Assembly (NCBI GenBank): GCA_033439295.1
Contig: JAVTLE010000018.1
Coordinates: 434,001-498,000, forward strand
Direction of reading: 5' to 3'
DNA length: 64,000 nt
From: Deuterostichococcus epilithicus
Lineage: Eukaryota; Chlorophyta; Trebouxiophyceae; Prasiolales; Stichococcaceae
Shown here: positions 10,739 through 21,495 of the stretch, in pieces
How positions within the stretch are numbered: position 1 is the first letter of the stretch
How the letters are laid out: each line of letters opens with the position of its first letter
The notes under the pieces: generated by a model
Seen by the model: only the letters and a program-made list of their open reading frames with translations
Told to the model about the DNA's origin: nothing
The model's database searches: none
Position numbers and translations under genes: made by a program

Positions 10739-13700
10739 CTACCGCTGCAGCGCTGCCATCTCTGTCTCCAGCTCCGTGTTGGCGCGCGCCAGCCACTGCC
10801 GCGCCAGCTGCTTCTGCCGCGCGCGGTACACAACGCAGGCGCGCACCGACGATGGCAGGCGCGCCTGTAGAGAGGACCGGCCGGGAATCACTCATGACAA
10901 AGATGTGCAGACGGAATGGAACGGCAGAGGCAAGAGTTAATGTGCACTGCGCGGCCGCTGTCACAGCAATGGCAGGGGCCGCGTGCTGCTGTCCAGAGCA
11001 GGCCGGAACGCCACAACTGCACGCAAGGGCACGCCGACGTGTGCTGAAACGGGGCGGGGATCTCGCCCCAACACACATGCCGCAGCACCGCGACCCTGAC
11101 CGCCTCAAAAATTCTGATAGCCATGGCAGCCAGCGGGCCACGGCAGCGTGTCTGTGCGAGCCCGCTGGGTTGCGCCTGGATTGCGGGTGCAGCAGCTCTG
11201 GTCACACTGGCGCCAGCGCGGACCTGGGACAAACTCGCTAAGTCCGCTTCCAGAGGCCCAGTACCGTCAGGTCCCTCCATCTCCTCGACCTGCATGCACG
11301 AGTCAGCTGTCCTGTGAATCCTTCTGTGCAACGCTGAACTGTGGACGATGCATATTGCTGCACGCATTCTTCTGCGAGTACCTGTCGCAAAGGATGTTGT
11401 GTGTGATCAGAAGCAGCTGATGCTCTGAAAGCGTGCTGCCTTCCGAATGCTCTGAAAGCATGCTGCCTTCCAAATGGTCTCAAAGCCTGCTGCCCTCGGA
11501 GTGCCTTGATGAACTCGAGACCATTTCTAGCAGCACATAAACGGAAAATCAGGGAACACAATCGTGCAGGAATACAGGGAACACAATTGTTCAATTGCAC
11601 CTTGGCCTCCAGCAGCCGCGCCGCGCTGGTCAGCACCGCCATACGCAGCGCCGCTGCCGCCTCTTCCGGCTGCCTGCCGCCTGCCGCTGGTGCTGCCGCC
11701 GCCGACGCGTTCACCGCCTGAGGCCGCGGGCTGGCAGAGCCTTGGGCGCCAGGAACTGGCAAGGCGCCGGTGTTGGCGCCGATGCTTCCTGCTTCCAGCT
11801 GCTGCAGCTGCACCACCAGCTGCGCTGGCTCCATAACGAGTGCCTCGAGCGTCTGCAACACTTCCGTCGGCAGCACGCTGCACGGCAAAAACAAGGTCGA
11901 TAGGACAAGCTGACCAAGCTGCGGCAGCCCAGGACAGCGTTTGTGCTCAAGGATGGCGGCCACTGCGGCCTTAGCAGCGAATGCACTGTGGCCACCAACT
12001 GGGTCCCCTCACCGCCAACTTCGGGCATAGTAGATGATTGCACACATCCCCAACCAGCAAACCCCAGGTCGACACCCTACGCGGCCGCACAAGGGCAGCC
12101 ACAGGAACGGAATTCTAGTACCTCTCAATCGGGGAAGGCCATCAACCTAAAGCCTAGACCCTGTGCCCACCTGTGCCCGTGCGCATGATCGCCGGCGACG
12201 GCCGGCGGCGGCAGGAACAGCTGCGGCCGCAGCCCGCGAGCCGCCAGCAGGTCCACCCGCGCGGTGAGGAGGTCGTCCCACTCTGCGGGCGGCGGCAGCG
12301 GGCAGGCCACCATCAGTACGTCGTGGGGGTTGCCCTCCTCGACGAAGCCTACGCAGCGATGCACAGCTGTCGTGAGTTCGGTGTAGACGCATGCATCTGG
12401 ACATGATGGACGTTCGCTGGCCTCAGCAGGGAGACTCAGAGACGATGATAGGGCACGGTGTCTGTCAGGGCGGCCAGTGCCGCAGCCGCCGGCGCCGCAC
12501 GGTCCGGCCCAAGGACGGAGTTCGCAAAGGGATCTCGGCTGAGTGATTGCAGTCCCCTCGCACACCATAGTGGAAGAGCAGCTCCTCGTTGCTCTTGTCG
12601 CCATAGCTGATGGCCAGCTCGGCGCCTGGCGTGGGCTGCCACCTGTGCGGCGACACCAGCGCCACCTGTGCAACCCGCATGCACACAGGCTAAAACAGGC
12701 ACACAGGCTGTCAAATTATATTATCTGACAAAGGGGGGACCGTAAAAGCAGACGAGCCATCACAGCTTTACCGAATGCGTTGTTCAAGACAGAGGTAAAA
12801 TGGCAGTGCGAGGGTGTGCGTGCGACACCATGCCAAGGTCAGCAGAGGATACGACAATTTGAGCTGTGATGGTGCGGCCGCGCAAGTCGCTGGATGAGCA
12901 GAGAACGAGATGCAATGCGTCACCTGGTCGCCACGCACTTCCCAGCGGCAGTTGGGGCCGCTGCTGTGATTGCAAAAGTCCAGACCTGGCACGATGGCTT
13001 CAGTGGCGCCGTTGCCGCCGCTGCCGCCGCCATCTGACTGGCTGAGGTTCTGCGCCCGCGACCTGCATCCCAGAGACTTGCGAATGGGACTCGTGTCCGC
13101 CGCCGCCGGTGGCGGCGCCGCCGCATGGACGGCTTTTACAAGCGTCAGGAGAGCCAATCAAGCCTCATGTGACGACTCACGAGTGGCCTGCCTCCGGTTG
13201 CCGGCTCTTCCCTCCTCCCCTTGTGGGACTGTGCAAACAGGCACTGGCTTGTATCATGCGCCGGAGCTTCTCTCGGTTGCACAGCAGCAGGCAGGATTTG
13301 TGATTGCTTGAACCCTGGCGTGATGGAGTCGAGCTTCAGCGAAGGGCAGACCCGGACCCCGGTTGCAGCGGGCTCACCAGAACACAGAGTACGCCCACAG
13401 GAAGTCGTTGAAGGTGGCGTCGGCCACATCGCCCGCCTTGCGCATCAGGTCGTGCACCAGCGGCTGCAGCCGTGCCCATTCCCGCTGCAGCTGCGCCCGC
13501 TTCAGCCTGTGGCAAGTCAAATGTGCGAGGAGTCGATTCGGAGGCGAGCCAGCGGCTGCTGTAGGCAAGCAAGGGCGTAGAGCTCGTCCATCCCATGTGC
13601 TGCCGTGCTGCAGTCCCCACATCCTGGAGGCGTCTGAACATGGTGCCGAATCCTTGCATGTCTGCTGACACTGCTGACTGAACATGGCGCCACAAAATGA

Positions 13701-15635
13701 CGAGGACTGGTGGACTGTCCCGGGGGGACCGGTGGCAGCACCCTGTGGCAGTGTGCAGAGTTGTGCCCTGCAGCTCCCGCAGCTCCTCCTCCCTGCGCGA
13801 AAGGCCATTGAACTACAGTCAGACGTGTTGAAGCAGTGACGAGAGGCAATTGTCAACATATGAAGACAGAAGGCTGCAGGGGAGGGCACTAGCAGTGGCT
13901 TTCCAGCGTGCTCCACTTCAGCCCCGCACATCCTGACTCTGGCTCGGTTTGCCACTGCATCCAACATGCCGCTCAAGCGGCGAGGCCGCGCCTCAACAGA
14001 CGCAGCACGTTGGTTGTGAAGCGCAGCAAGCAGCCTCACCCGAAGTGCAGGGGTGTGGAGAAGGTTCGCGGCAGCAGATTCAGCCACGGTGCCGTACGCG
14101 ACCGCTCCCCCCGCTTCCTGCAAGCCAAGCAACGTTCTGTGGCTGCCCCGGTCGCTGGAAGCTGCCAGGGTACTAAGTCAGCAAACAGCACTGCAGCAGC
14201 ACTTGAGAATCTGCTGATCAGTATGACCGTCCCAGATGGCCCCACGAACTGAGGGCAGGGTCTCGATTGTGAACTTCACACTTGAAAGAACCTCTGGCAA
14301 GTGGTGCAGGTACACACCGTTCCATCAGCAGCAGCAGCATGACAGCCGTCCGCTCGCCGAGCGTGCCTGCAGGTTGCCGTTCAAGCCTGGAGTGACATGT
14401 CACTGCTCAAGCCTCCGGGCACACTCTCCGCACGGGCCGCCAGACAAGCACATGCTGCGCAAGCTGGTTTCAGGTCACAATGTGCACACGCAAAGCCACT
14501 GTCTTGTGTTGCAAAACTGGAGGCTATGCACCAGCCAAGGATATAACAGAGACAAGAACGTAGAGCCGCACCGTCCTGCAGCAGGCGCTGGAAGTCGGGG
14601 CCCAAGATGGGGTCGGCAGCTGCAGTGGCGGCGGAGACGGCTGCCGCCAGCGGAAATGTCGCCAGGACAACGTCGTGCTCGCTGCGGCGCAGCCAGTGCC
14701 AGGCGCCAGACAGCCAGCCGCCTAATTGCACAAAGGACTGTTTGAAGTGCAACAGACTCGAGGCTTGATCAAACAAGCAGCGTCGCACGATTGACAGCAC
14801 AGCATGTTTTGTGGGAAGATCCTGCGGTGCTGCATTTCAGCTGCATACAGTGAAAGACGCTGCACCCCATGGGTGGGAAATATTTGTGCAATGCTGTGCA
14901 CCTGCGCCGCTGCCTGCTGGATGGGCTGCTCGCATCAGTGTCAGCCCTGATCCCGCCCCCTGCGAGGCACATTCCCTCATGTCCGTTGTGTGGGATTTTC
15001 AAGGCAGCTTCCCAAGATGCAGACCTCGCACTGACTAGCGCCACCTGTCCCTCAAGTACTGAAGTTCCTTTGTCTGGTTCACGACACATGGCGCCCCGAT
15101 GTCTCACCGCCGGCGAGAAGGTGACGTCCACCTCACCAGCATCGCCGCCTGCGGCCATGAGCCACCGCCGCAGCCGCTCCAGGTCGCCAGACATGCCGCC
15201 GGCGACCTCCTCCGCCGTCATGGCGAACGGCCGCTGCAACGCCAGCGGCTGCTGCGGCCCTGCCTGCTGCTGCCACTGCGGGGCTTTGATGGGCACTGTC
15301 TTCGCTGGCTGCATGTAAGAGGGATCTGCGGCATGCGCCGTGGCGGAGGCTGCTGCCGGCACCGCCATCGGTGCCGCCTCGCAGCGAGCAGCATCTGAGG
15401 GTGGGCCCCCAGGCATCCCGACTGCCAGCGCCATTGCTGCCGCTGCCGCTGCTGCAGCTGCCATCGTACTGCGTGCTGTCCGATTGTTCGGCCCGGCGGC
15501 GTCGGCATGCACGGAATCAGCCGCATTGCTGCCGCCATTGCTGCCGCCGCTGCTGCTGCTCGTGAGGAAGGCCAGGCACCTCGGGGATGCGAGCGCCGTT
15601 CCAGCTGGCAGAATGCACCTGGTCGCAGATGACAT
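10739..15635 (-). CDS. SET-domain protein-lysine methyltransferase, SETD3/Rubisco-LSMT-like
   Basis: Predicted AdoMet-dependent protein-lysine (or histidine) methyltransferase. Minus-strand exons: 15108-15635, 14532-14681, 14040-14117, 13742-13792, 13378-13506, 12924-about 13130, 12566-12665, 12348-12171, 11877-11601, 11289-11224, 10864-10739. Nearly all phases close. Exon 1 encodes an Ala-rich leader, possibly a plastid transit peptide, then LERLRRWLMAAGGDAGEVDV. SET landmarks are PWLNLLPRTFSTPLHF, EEELRELQGTTLH, NDFLWAYSVFW, AIVPGLDFCNHSSGPNCRW and ELAISYGDKSNEELLFHYGF. The C-terminal half (FVEEGNPHDVL, LPTEVLQTLEALVM, VVYRARQKQLARQWLA) matches the Rubisco-LSMT substrate-binding domain. An exon with the first SET strand (GRG-type motif) between 14682 and 15107 was not resolved, nor was the join before 12924. 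The leader weakly favours a chloroplast target. Confidence 0.82.
11421..11501. repeat. 27-bp tandem repeat, three copies, in a SET-gene intron
   Basis: Copies at 11421-11447, 11448-11474 and 11475-11501 share the core CTGAAAGC.TGCTGCC. The first two differ at two positions; the third is more diverged. The repeat lies between coding exons 11224-11289 and 11601-11877. Confidence 0.9.
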
Positions 15636-16581
15636 TTGTAAAAGTTTGTTTTCTAGAGGGTATCCGACGGCAGCTTTGGTGGCAGGAAGATTCAGTTTTT
15701 GCATGCGTGCGGCAGTTCACCCTGTGGCACGGGATGATGTCGCCTCTGGCCAGCATTGCAACATGCTGCAAAAATTGCGCTGCATCCATATGGGCCTCTG
15801 CACTCGACGCATCGTCATTCCTGTTTTATCCTGAAGGTTTGTCAAAGCTGAAAGAGTGTGAACGAGTGCATGATGCAAGATGTGCAAGATCGCGCGCCAG
15901 GACGCCAGGCGCTAAATAGGCTGCTCGTAAGTGCGATCAAGGCTCATCGATGTGTCGGAACGTCTTGCAGGCCGACAATGCGCTATGCGTCGTTCCGAAG
16001 TTCGCGTCGACATATAGCAGAGACTCTCGGAGAGCTCAAATCGTCAGATCCCCCTGGTTGGTTGATCTGGTGTTGTGACAACTTGGCAAGGTTAAGTCTG
16101 GAGTGCAGTTGCATGCTGGCCCGTTACCAGGTACAGTCCGGCGGTGAGAGGCAGGCCAGCTATCGGCGGATGCGAGGCTGAACATGCGGCGAGCCCGCAC
16201 CTGAGGTATCTGCTGACAAAACCTTTCTTTAACCCCAGCCCGAGCCGTAAGTCCTATGCTGTCGCAAGACCGCAACGCCGCACAACCAACGATCTCACAA
16301 ATACCTTCTACGAGCTTGCTGTGGCAATGCCTGGTCCCCTGCAGCTGCGGTCGCCACTTGGAAGGGCCACCTGATGTTACAATCAGCCTGCTCAATTATT
16401 GCGCCGCTGTCGGTCTTAGGACCGTTTTGCGGCTTTTCGCTGGCTCGGGTCGACAACTGTGGCGTCCTTTATTTTTTGAACGCCTCCCCATGCTGAGGTT
16501 TGCCGCTGTGCCGCTGTCCGCTGCACATGACAGCGCCACTGCAGTGGCTCCCCTCATCAATGTCACGTTGTGCACAGGCGC
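15636..16581. promoter_or_regulatory. divergent intergenic region (SET gene / AT-hook gene)
   Basis: Two start codons face away from each other across 946 bp, so both promoters and 5' UTRs should lie here. No TATA-like or other motif stands out. The minus-strand frame also stays open to 15704, so the SET gene could start slightly further upstream. Confidence 0.5.
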
Positions 16582-19500
16582 ATGAGCGCGAACCGTGGAT
16601 TCACGGCGGCCATTACTAGCGGCATTGGCAGCGCTTGGCGCAGATTCTCGGGTGTTGGTGCCCCTGACATGACATCGCCGCCCTCAAAGGTCAAGGTGTT
16701 CTTTATGCACCTCAAACTTTTGTGAGCCTCGATCTGCTGTGAGAAGGCTGGCTATCTGTAACCGTGCTGGATGCTTGCCGCATCAAGAGCAAGCTCTGTT
16801 CAAATTCTGGGCATTTCTGGTCAGTAGGGCTGACAGGCAACGGAGGCCTTGACTGTTGTTGTACTTCCGCAGGTAGAATCGGTCGACAACGAGCAGACAG
16901 CAGAAAACGAGGCTGAGGCGACTGTGGAGGCAGCCCAGGCTACAGCGCAGGCGGAGGCTGTGGCGCCGGCACAGCCCAAGAAGCGGGGCCGTCCACCTGG
17001 CAGCGGCAAGAAGCAGAAGGTATGTCATTGCAATCATATTACTTGATATGCAGCATCAAGTTTCAAAATGCAGTAGCATCTTACATCGTGGTGTGGCTGG
17101 AACTGATGGTGACTTTGCATGCGAGGTTCAAAGCGTTTTTTCGATCTCATACACCGAGCAGCTGCTGCAGGCACCGCCATGACTGCGGATGTTGCGGCAT
17201 CAACAGTGTATGCAAAGTGTATCATTCGCCAGTCTCACACCATGTTCTCTGCCCACTGCAGGCTGCAGCCGCCACTGCGAACGGCGGTGCGGGAACACCT
17301 GCAGCGCAGCCCAAGAAGCGGGGCCGCCCGCCCAGGAGTGGCAAGAAGCAGCGGGCCGAGGCCGCAAAGACAGAGGCTGCCGCCAACGGCACAGCAGAAC
17401 CAGCGGCGGCGCCGCCGAAGAAGCGCGGGAGGCCGCCCGGCAGCGGCAGGAAGCAGCAGGCGGCAGAGGCAGATACCCTAAACCCTACTGCTGCCAGCGG
17501 CGGAGGCGCCCCGCAGCCGAAGAAGCACGGCAGGCCGCCGGGCAGCGGCCACAAGCGACAGGCGGAGGCGGCAAAGCCTGAGGCAGGCGCCACTGGCGGG
17601 GCGGCCCCGCAGCCAAAGAAGCGCGGGCGCCCGCCAGGCGGCGCCAAGGGTCACGTGGTGCGCCTGTTTGGGTTTCCGTGCTATTTCATCTAGCTGATGC
17701 CGTTGCAAATAGCAGCCAAATGTCAAAACAAATTGCACACGGCTGGGTCCCTGCTCAGCAGTGCCGATGCAACTCTTTTGCCACCCAACAACGCTCAGCC
17801 AATCTGAGTCACACACAGCGGCGCCACTGTGCGTAAAGCACATTCAGCTCTCTAGAATGTTTGATGCGGAGGTTCGCATTTGTCCGCCAACTGCCATGCT
17901 AACAGCTGTTGCTTTGTGGTATTCAGAGCCTTACAGCCACTGCGGCGGCGGCGGCGACGCCCACGCCTGCGCAGCAGCCCAAGAAGCGGGGCAGGTCGCC
18001 TGGCAACGGCGAGGAGCACAAGGCAAGTCTGGAAGCTGCCTTGCCTCACATAGAGCTTGTCAAACTGTTGGGTTGTCATGTCTGTTGCAATGTGTGCGGA
18101 GGGAGGCAGCCAGCCATGCCCAAACCTGATGCATTTCTGAGTTTAACGGTCCTGTGGCTCGTCACTGGCGCCTGTCAGTGCGTCTCGGCGCCAGGCTCCT
18201 GCAACAGGTGCAGGTTGCAGTACCAAGGCCTTGCTGCCTACAAAGCATTGCATGCGTGGCTGAGCCAACGACTGCTTGATAATTTGTCTGCTCAAGATGA
18301 TTGCAAAACACATCTTTTTTGGCTCCTGGCAGGTGGAGGCGGCAGGCGAGGAGGCGGCGCCGCTGCCCAAGAAACGAGGCCGGCCGCCGAAGAAGCAGCC
18401 GGCGCCAGAGGCGGCAGCGGAGCAGGAGCCCGAGTCGGGAGTGACCGCCGAGGCGGCGGCGGTGACGGCGTCCCAGCCCGGCAAGCGGGGCAGGCCGCCG
18501 AAGAAGCAGCCGGCACCGAAACGGGCGGAACGTGCAGTGCAGACAGGTGCGTGCCGGCCTTTGTCGCGTGGATGCAGTGTGAGCGGGTCTGTGCAGCGTG
18601 CAGCCTGGACAGCCTCATTGCACCGAGCTGCAACACACCTTGGCAGAGAGAATATTCAGGGAAGGCTTCTGCTTGTGGGCTGCAACGGTCCCAAAGGCAG
18701 CCCCAGGTGACCTGAAATTTCAGCACAAGGTGGCGCTCTCGGAATGTCACCTCAAGCAAGCGTGAGACCATGGTCTAATTCAATTCTGAAAGACCCGCGA
18801 TGTTATTTTGCCGGGGCAGACAACATGGACGTGGACGCGCCGGCTGCGGCAGTGCCCGCAGCGGCGACGGAGGCGCCGCCAGCGCCTGCGGCGGCTGCAA
18901 CGCCCGCGGCCGCCGAGCCTGCGCCAAAGAAGAAGCGCGGCCGCCCGCCCGGCAGTCGCAACAAGCCGAAAGGCGAGCTTTCGTTGTGTGCTCAGACCTC
19001 AAACCAAGCGGCCTTGTTGGCAACAAACATGAGTGTGTTGTCAGCTCCTTTGTGCCACACCGCCTGTCGGTGCCCAAGCTTTGCACACTGCCTGCAGATC
19101 TACTTTCTGCACAACCAACATGCAGTTACGCATCCAGGCGCTCGGCTCCCACACAAGGACGTGAATGTGTGTGAGAACATCTGCTGCTCGACTGCCGATC
19201 AAACTGCAGCGGGCTGCCCTCTTACCTGTTCAAGGCAGCCTCTGCTGTTCCAGAGAGTGGCTCACCTTCTTGCGAGGCATGGGAGACACAACAGCAAGGC
19301 ATCTGGAGGCTCAACGCCGCCTGCGACCCCGCAGATCCGGAAAAGCTTGCTGCAGCGGACGGCGGCGCTGCCGCGGCGGACGGCGGTGCAGCCGCGCCGG
19401 ATCGCGGCGCCGCTGCGGCGCTGGGCGGCGAGTCGACGGCAGAGGGCACGGGCGAGACGGAGTCGCCGCCCAAGAAGCGGCGGGGCCGCCCGCCGGGCAG

Positions 19501-20811
19501 CAAGACCAAGAAGCGCGCCGCTCCTGAGGGTGCGCTCCTGTTCGTGGAGTCTTGCGCTTCTGCATAGGGTTTGTGTTTTTTATGAGCAGTCAAGAGAATC
19601 TGTGGGCGGCCATCGCCGCACAGCCATCCCCGAGCTATCTCGCCTCCGCAGACGGCGATCCTTTGCTGTCACCGCACCTTTATTTACACCTGGCTGCCCT
19701 GTGGTGCGAATCAACACCTGGCTGCCCCAGGTGGCTGCCCTATGGTGCGGTGATTACTCGGCGGTCCTTTGACTGGCCACCGCCCCCCCCCCTCGAAATG
19801 CACCCCTGCACAGGCGGCGAGGAGCCAGCCGCCAAGAAGGCTGAGGTCGCAGACGGGGCTGCCGACGCCGAGGCGGCGGCGGCACCAGCAGCGGCACCAG
19901 CGGCGGCCGCCGACAAGGGGGCGGACAAGCGTCCGGCGGACGATGCGGCGCCCGGCGCGGAGCCGCCCAAGAAGCGTGGCCGTCCCAAGGGTGCGTGTCA
20001 AAGCTGTTTCGCCGTGATGTGGGGCCATTTCCCAACATCTTCCAGACGCGGCGCTGGCGGAAGCGTGCGCGGCTGGCAGCCGGGAGATTGGCCCACGAGT
20101 GCAGGGGTGAAGCCTCGGCAAAGCCCCGGATCTTGTGATTGCCAGTGCAGCGATGCCCTCGAAAAGGACAAACGAGAGCTTGGGAGTCAGCTGAGCTTGC
20201 GGGCAGCTGCGCCGGCGCAGCGCGGCGCGTTAAAACCGCCCATCGTGCCTGTGAAGTGCAAGGAGACAATGCTGAACGCTAAACCAGTACAAATCACACA
20301 ATCAAGCCCGCCTGCTCACTATTCCCCGTAGGCAGCACCACCAAGAAGCGGGAGGCGGATGACACTGAGACGAAGCAGCCGAAGAAACGCGGCCGGCCGC
20401 TGGGCAGCAAGAACAAGCCCAAGGCCCCCGTGGCACAGGTGGGTTGGGGTGCAAAAGCAGGGGGGTCACAGTGTATATTGCCCATCACGCAATCCCCCTA
20501 ACAACAAACGACAGAGGTCCACTGTGGCCTGCTCTCCTGCGCACTGTGTTGCACACCACAACAGCAGGAACTGCACTCTTGGCTCATGTTTGCGCCTGAC
20601 CACACGTTGAGCTGGCAGGCGCACCCGGGCTGATGCCGCATGCTATCAGGACATGCGATGGCAGTGTTGTGGTGGTCCCTTTCTCGCGAAATTTTCTGGG
20701 ATTTCAGGAGGGGNGGGCAACGCGACTGAGCCTACGTCCTGTGCGATGCAGGCGGCAGATGCCGCCGCCACAACTCGGCAGGCGGCTGCTGTCGGAGACA
20801 GACAGTCGTAG
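16582..20811 (+). CDS. AT-hook array protein (twelve AT-hooks), likely chromatin architectural factor
   Basis: Exons (all phases close): 16582-16689, 16873-17019, 17262-17654, 17927-18022, 18333-18546, 18820-18972, 19335-19529, 19814-19990, 20332-20438, 20752-20811, giving 549 residues. The start MSANRGFTAAITSG is the ATG that phases into exon 2. Twelve AT-hook cores (KKRGRPPGSGKKQ type, with variants KKHGRPP, KKRGRSP, GKRGRPPKKQ, KKRGRPKG, KKRGRPLGSKNK) are separated by Ala/Glu/Pro-rich, low-complexity linkers. No other domain is seen. AT-hooks insert Arg-Gly-Arg into the minor groove of A/T-rich DNA, so a nuclear HMGA-like role is likely. Hooks are distributed one or a few per exon, as if exons were the duplication unit. 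Two introns seem to start with GC (after 18022 and 18972). Exon 3 contains two telomere-type units within its coding sequence. Confidence 0.85.
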
Positions 20812-21495
20812 CCGGAGGCATAGTGCACCCCCAGACTCCTCTCCGATGGCAAAGCGGTGTGCTTCGAAGGTTAGCAGGAGCTACAGGAGAGTGAGCAAAG
20901 GGGATCAACATGCCCACACGCGGCGGTGGGGAGGCGGTTAGCAAGTAGTCGGGCTGTCATCAGGGCATAACAAGATGGGAAGGTGTGGCTGCCACCGAGT
21001 GCTTCTGGAGGCGGGCTTGACAGACAGTAGAGCTTTGCAATTTCAATTCGGTAGGCTTGTTGCACCAGACGGTGTGTTGGTACCGAGCCTCACGTTTTGC
21101 AGTATGCCTTTGAACACGAAAAAGGTTGCGGCAAAGTTGGATCGTGACGCTGGCGGATCGAGTGATGTAATTGAGCAACCGGTGTTGCTTGCAGAGTCAC
21201 AGAGCTGACAAATGAATATGATTGAAGGCAGAGTGCTAGCTCTATGGTTGGGTGCTGGGTGCATGCTCATGGATCGACGGCGCACATATTTGTACAGCGC
21301 CAATAACAGTTTTTACAAGGTTCTAGTGCTAGGGATGATCAATGTCTCTCTCCTATCTGCCATAATACTGCCCTAAGAAGAATTTTGAACCGAGTGCCCA
21401 TGCTGCTGTATCACTGTGGAGATGCAAATTTTCTCCGACAGCACGCTGTTGCATCACCCTACTAAATACCATTGCCGCTTGCAGCCGAGCGCTGC
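20812..21495. other. convergent intergenic region
   Basis: This lies between the stops of the AT-hook gene and the mannanase gene. No gene is recognised. A TGTAA word on the minus strand near 21312-21316 could be the mannanase polyadenylation signal. Confidence 0.5.

Noticed and set aside
13374-14132. 252-codon minus-strand frame
   Set aside because: It merges true SET-gene exons with intron sequence in different frames; phase-closing splice sites give a better protein.
20714-20714. single N base
   Set aside because: An unresolved base in the last intron of the AT-hook gene; it does not affect coding.
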